This document shows positions 60,739 to 64,000 of a stretch of DNA of 64,000 nt, piece after piece; positions within the stretch are counted from its first letter, which is position 1; the number at the start of each line of letters is the position of its first letter. The position numbers and the translations under genes were made by a program. Origin of the DNA: Litomosoides sigmodontis (taxonomy: Eukaryota > Nematoda > Chromadorea > Rhabditida > Onchocercidae); NCBI GenBank assembly GCA_963070105.1, contig OY718803.1, forward strand, positions 3,454,507 through 3,518,506. Reading direction: 5' to 3'. The notes beneath the pieces were generated by a model, which saw only the letters and a list, made by a program, of their open reading frames with translations, was not told the origin of the DNA and made no database searches.

Positions 60739-60760
60739 GTTACTCATTGTTTATACAGTT

Positions 60761-62401
60761 ATGGTGGAATTTATTGCACTACCATTCAGGTTTCCATCTG
60801 TATTTGGAGTAACCGTTTCGTTACAATCGTTAAAGCGTTTTACCGTGCAGATCTCATCGATCAGGAATCTTCATGTTAAGAAGTTAATTGCTGATAAGTT
60901 TTCGAACAGGTAGCTTAATTGACTTTTTGTTCAATAGTGCTTCATTAGTTATTCTCTAAAATATAGTACATCAATGTTAAAACAAATAAATTTTGTTTTA
61001 TTAAAATGGTTGAGCATCTGATTGTAGTTGGGTATGAATTTTATGAGCTTCCTGATGGGCCGACTATTTACGAATATAATTCAATCGTTTAAACTTAATT
61101 TAGATTCCGAATTGATCGTGTTATGCATTTCGGTCCTGAATTAGCCTGCCTAGAATGGTTAATGGAATGTGGCTCCAGTGAGGTACCATTAATATATTTT
61201 CACTGCATCCTTTAAAACAACAGTACGGTAAAAACAAAACAGCAGTACGGCAGACGTGTGACATATAAATATCTTTTTTCATATTATCTCACGCCATGTA
61301 ATTTTACAATTTTTACCTTACGTCATCATTTCATCTTTGCTTTGAAACAAAGAAAAGGGCCGTAAAAGGTATAAATTCTGTGAAGTTTGTCTGGATCTGG
61401 GTGATGAATATACCTTACAGGTTATAATGAGTGATGGCACATCAATCACTTGCAGATCAGATATGCGTCGTTATATTAGGGATTTTGGTTTCAATTTTAG
61501 AAGCATTGTAAGGTTTGAAATAAAATTTTTTTATTCGTTAAGGATTTAATCAAAATCAAAGTTACATTTTTACAATTTGTCAATCTTTAGCCGATTCCTG
61601 CGACTTCGTTTAAATGGAGCCCAGTGTTGCCAACAGTTAGTATGAAAAAACTTGATGCGATTTATGAAATTCGGTGGGCTAAGAAGCCGAATGTATATAT
61701 TGTTAAGGTTAGCTTGCAAATTGATATTTATCATTTTGGTAGCATTTTCTTTATTCTATAAATATATGGTTTCCGAGTTTAGAAATTTCATGCCTTAATT
61801 TTAACTGCTAGGAGGATTCATGAATCTACTGATTTCATATGGAGCTTTCGTTCAGGTCGATGCGACTGATTCAGCTATTGGTGATGTAGGTTTTCAGTAT
61901 TTCAAAGAATGCCGACAAGTAGAAGTTTTGAAACTAAATTTTTGTGACTTCTTTACTGACGCAGCAATTGAACACCTTGTTTTGGGGCGGCCTTCACGAA
62001 CTTTGCGAAACATTGTTTGTTTTAATATTTCTTCAAGTTCCTAAGAACAAGTTTTCCAATATTTTTTCAACTAATTTAATTAGAGGAAATAGTCTTTATG
62101 AATCGGAGGACAAAGTGTGGGCTATACTGGAAATGTAAGTTTAAAGATTTGGAGATCTTTGAATAGTTTTTTTTAGGAGATTGTTTCAAATCCGTACGTC
62201 AGTGATAATTTCATCAAATGGATTAAACGGATACGGGGATTACAACGAGCCCACTTTTATTTCCTGCCATGCGTAACAAAAGAAGCAAGTGCATTACAGA
62301 GTTTGAAAACCTCCTTGCCAGGTTGTAGAATTAGTTTTCCAGAAGTGAAAGAAGTCGGTTATGGATACGGTTGTGCTGTTAAGGATGAAAATGTGAGGTA
62401 A
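60761..62401 (+). CDS. DMAC2L: ATP synthase subunit s-like / DMAC2L leucine-rich-repeat mitochondrial protein
   Basis: Homologue of ATP5S (factor B)/DMAC2 family proteins, mitochondrial leucine-rich-repeat proteins linked to ATP synthase coupling or respiratory complex assembly. Exons 60761-60909, 61104-61182, 61421-61507, 61591-61707, 61856-62014 and 62177-62401 join in phase to 271 residues. The N-terminus is basic and free of acidic clusters (RFPSVFGVTVSLQSLKRF), as in a targeting peptide. Then come FRIDRVMHFGPELACLEWL (human: DRIRDVGPDRAASEWLLRCG), a nematode-looking insert, the family hallmark VDATDSAIGDVGFQYF, LRR-like VEVLKLNFCDFFTDAAIEHL, and LQRAHFYFLPCVTKEASAL with LPGC near the end. 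Position after pars-2 and TRMT5 fits a mitochondrial role. Orthology to ATP5S versus DMAC2 is not settled by eye. Confidence 0.85.
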
Positions 62402-64000
62402 ACAACCCCGCGTATTGCACAACACGAAAATTTTCATGCTTTCAATTTCTTAATTTCAAGGTGTTACTTCTTCGAAATTCATTTTAGAAACAAATGACAA
62501 CATTGTCCAATTATTCAACACTGCCATGTGACTGCTTAATTTTATGTCATTTTCAGTAATCATAAAACCGAAGCAAGAAGATAATGTGTTCAATTAGGCT
62601 TCTCATTTTCACAATACGTACTTGATTGCTTCAGTGAGACGGTGATGATTTTTCTCGCTTAAGTTGTACAGTCCATTTCTTTTTTAGAAGATGAATTTTT
62701 GATTCACAAGATATGATTTCAGCTGAGTGGTGTGTTTTATGTTACAAACAGATCAATTTTCCTTAATAACTTGGGCATATTTTGATAGACGCATATGATT
62801 TAGAGAAATTAGATTACTTTTAAAAATTCAGATAAATTTTAACAAAAACAAAAGTGTTACAGAATAATGAAAAATGTGAGGATAATTGAATGTTGCTTCA
62901 GATAGTCTCTGTGAAAACCGGCTAAAAAAATTGTGGGTAGACATTAGGCATCAGCCATTTTTAAACCGCATTTTCGCATTCCCAAATGAAATTAAAATTT
63001 TAACATTTCTAAAACTGTTCAGTGTAACTTTTAAAAATTGCTCAGATATTGATCTTGCGAGTGGTAATTTTCTTCTAAATGGATAGGTTATGATATAAAT
63101 TGTCTGTGTTTTGCTACATTAAAACACAAGGAAAGATTTAAAATGGAAAAGATCTTTCAAAGTGGAAATGTTCATTAATTAATTGAGTTATTCAATAAAT
63201 GTTTTCGAAATTTTGAATTTTTTCTTCCATACATAATAAGTTTGTTGGACGAACACAATGATGCCTTACTGGTTTTTCCAACTACATGCGGAATTGTTGC
63301 AAGAGCACTTCTTCGGTATCATATTAATTGATAATTTTCAACTTTACTATTCATGCCTACAGCTTTAAAAATGCTTTTTTATGAATTACGGTAATGTTTT
63401 CTTCCCCTCTTTTTTATTTAATGATTCATAACCAGTGCTTACAGCGGAAGTATTAATGGTTGTGATCATTGCGTCTCGAGGGAGGAATGATTTCGATGTG
63501 TCGTGCAACACACTGACATTTTTGCAAAATTGAAAACGAGATTTTGCTACAGTTAAAATCTGTTCTTTATTCTTTATTTACATTTCTTTCACATTACTAC
63601 TATATGTTGCGAAATTTAAACAATATTTGTTAAGTAGATTCCCTTCGGCTTTAATGATATTTGTTCAGTGTGTTTTGCATTTACTTCTTCCATATGGGAG
63701 ATTTTGGTGAAGTTAATGTCAAGATCAGGTTCCGAGATTTATTAATTTAAATTTGAAATATTGGAGAAGATCTGAATGAAAATCACATGATCGTTGCGTT
63801 TTAAAACAAATTTACAATAACACTCACTCTCTTCTTGTTCCCAAGAAATCCTCAGTTTTTTAAGGTGCAAATCAGAAATTCATCAACCTGAACTTTCCAA
63901 ATTCTGTTGCAAAGCAAAAATGTATTAGCGCTAGACCATTTTAGAAAACCTTTTTTGTTTTCGAAACATTTGAACATCATGCATATATTCAATTCACCGG
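62402..64000. other. Downstream region without a recognised gene
   Basis: About 1.6 kb of AT-rich sequence to the window end. AATAAA at 63194-63199 is a possible but distant signal for the DMAC2L-like gene. The frame at 62886-63086 has no recognisable features. Confidence 0.5.

Noticed and set aside
62088..62135. Extra exon in the DMAC2L-like gene after AATTAG, ending at GTAAGT
   Set aside because: Both borders look canonical, but in the required phase the third codon is TAG, and exons 61856-62014 and 62177-62401 join cleanly without it.

Overview
The window is nuclear DNA of a nematode. It is AT-rich, its genes are split by many short introns (about 50-520 bp) ending in TTTCAG or a close variant, and probable spliced-leader acceptors sit 12-22 bp before several start codons. 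The proteins are clearly animal and look nematode-like, for example an acetylcholinesterase with a GPI-type tail and a colmedin of the UNC-122 type. I infer a parasitic, possibly filarial-type, worm because a twisted-gastrulation gene is present that I do not believe Caenorhabditis has. The species cannot be fixed from the sequence. I saw no prokaryotic, viral or transposon coding sequence and no tRNA or rRNA gene.

Layout. 1-13.0 kb: a spread-out minus-strand gene of unknown function (four exons, 167 aa if the model is right). Its 8.5-kb first intron carries a 130-bp heptamer array and a 690-bp perfect decamer array. 13.1-14.8 kb: twisted gastrulation (+), starting head-to-head with that gene. 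16.6-25.2 kb: three plus-strand genes in a row, glucose-6-phosphate isomerase, UBE2G2-type ubiquitin-conjugating enzyme and a G-kinase-anchoring protein 1 (GKAP1) homologue. 27.0-30.7 kb: UDP-glucose 6-dehydrogenase (-). 32.7-36.8 kb: a colmedin, i.e. a transmembrane collagen plus olfactomedin protein (-). 36.8-47.4 kb: a 10.6-kb stretch with no gene I can support, rich in simple repeats. 47.5-52.4 kb: acetylcholinesterase (+). 53.5-62.4 kb: three plus-strand genes for mitochondrial functions, mitochondrial prolyl-tRNA synthetase, tRNA (guanine37-N1)-methyltransferase and an ATP5S/DMAC2L-like leucine-rich-repeat protein. 62.4-64 kb: nothing recognised.

How the genes fit together. The last three genes all serve mitochondria (tRNA charging, tRNA modification, respiratory-complex assembly), lie in tandem, and the second and third have likely trans-splice acceptors just before their ATG, so a shared transcription unit is possible. 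The gpi / UBE2G2 / GKAP1 trio has the same layout. The other genes act in extracellular signalling (twisted gastrulation, colmedin), glycosaminoglycan precursor supply (UDP-glucose dehydrogenase) and synaptic transmission (acetylcholinesterase).

All exon models were built by eye from splice consensus, reading phase and remembered family features. Every model except the prolyl-tRNA synthetase sums to a whole number of codons with matching phases. Two splice sites in otherwise solid genes are non-canonical, and one junction cannot be joined canonically.
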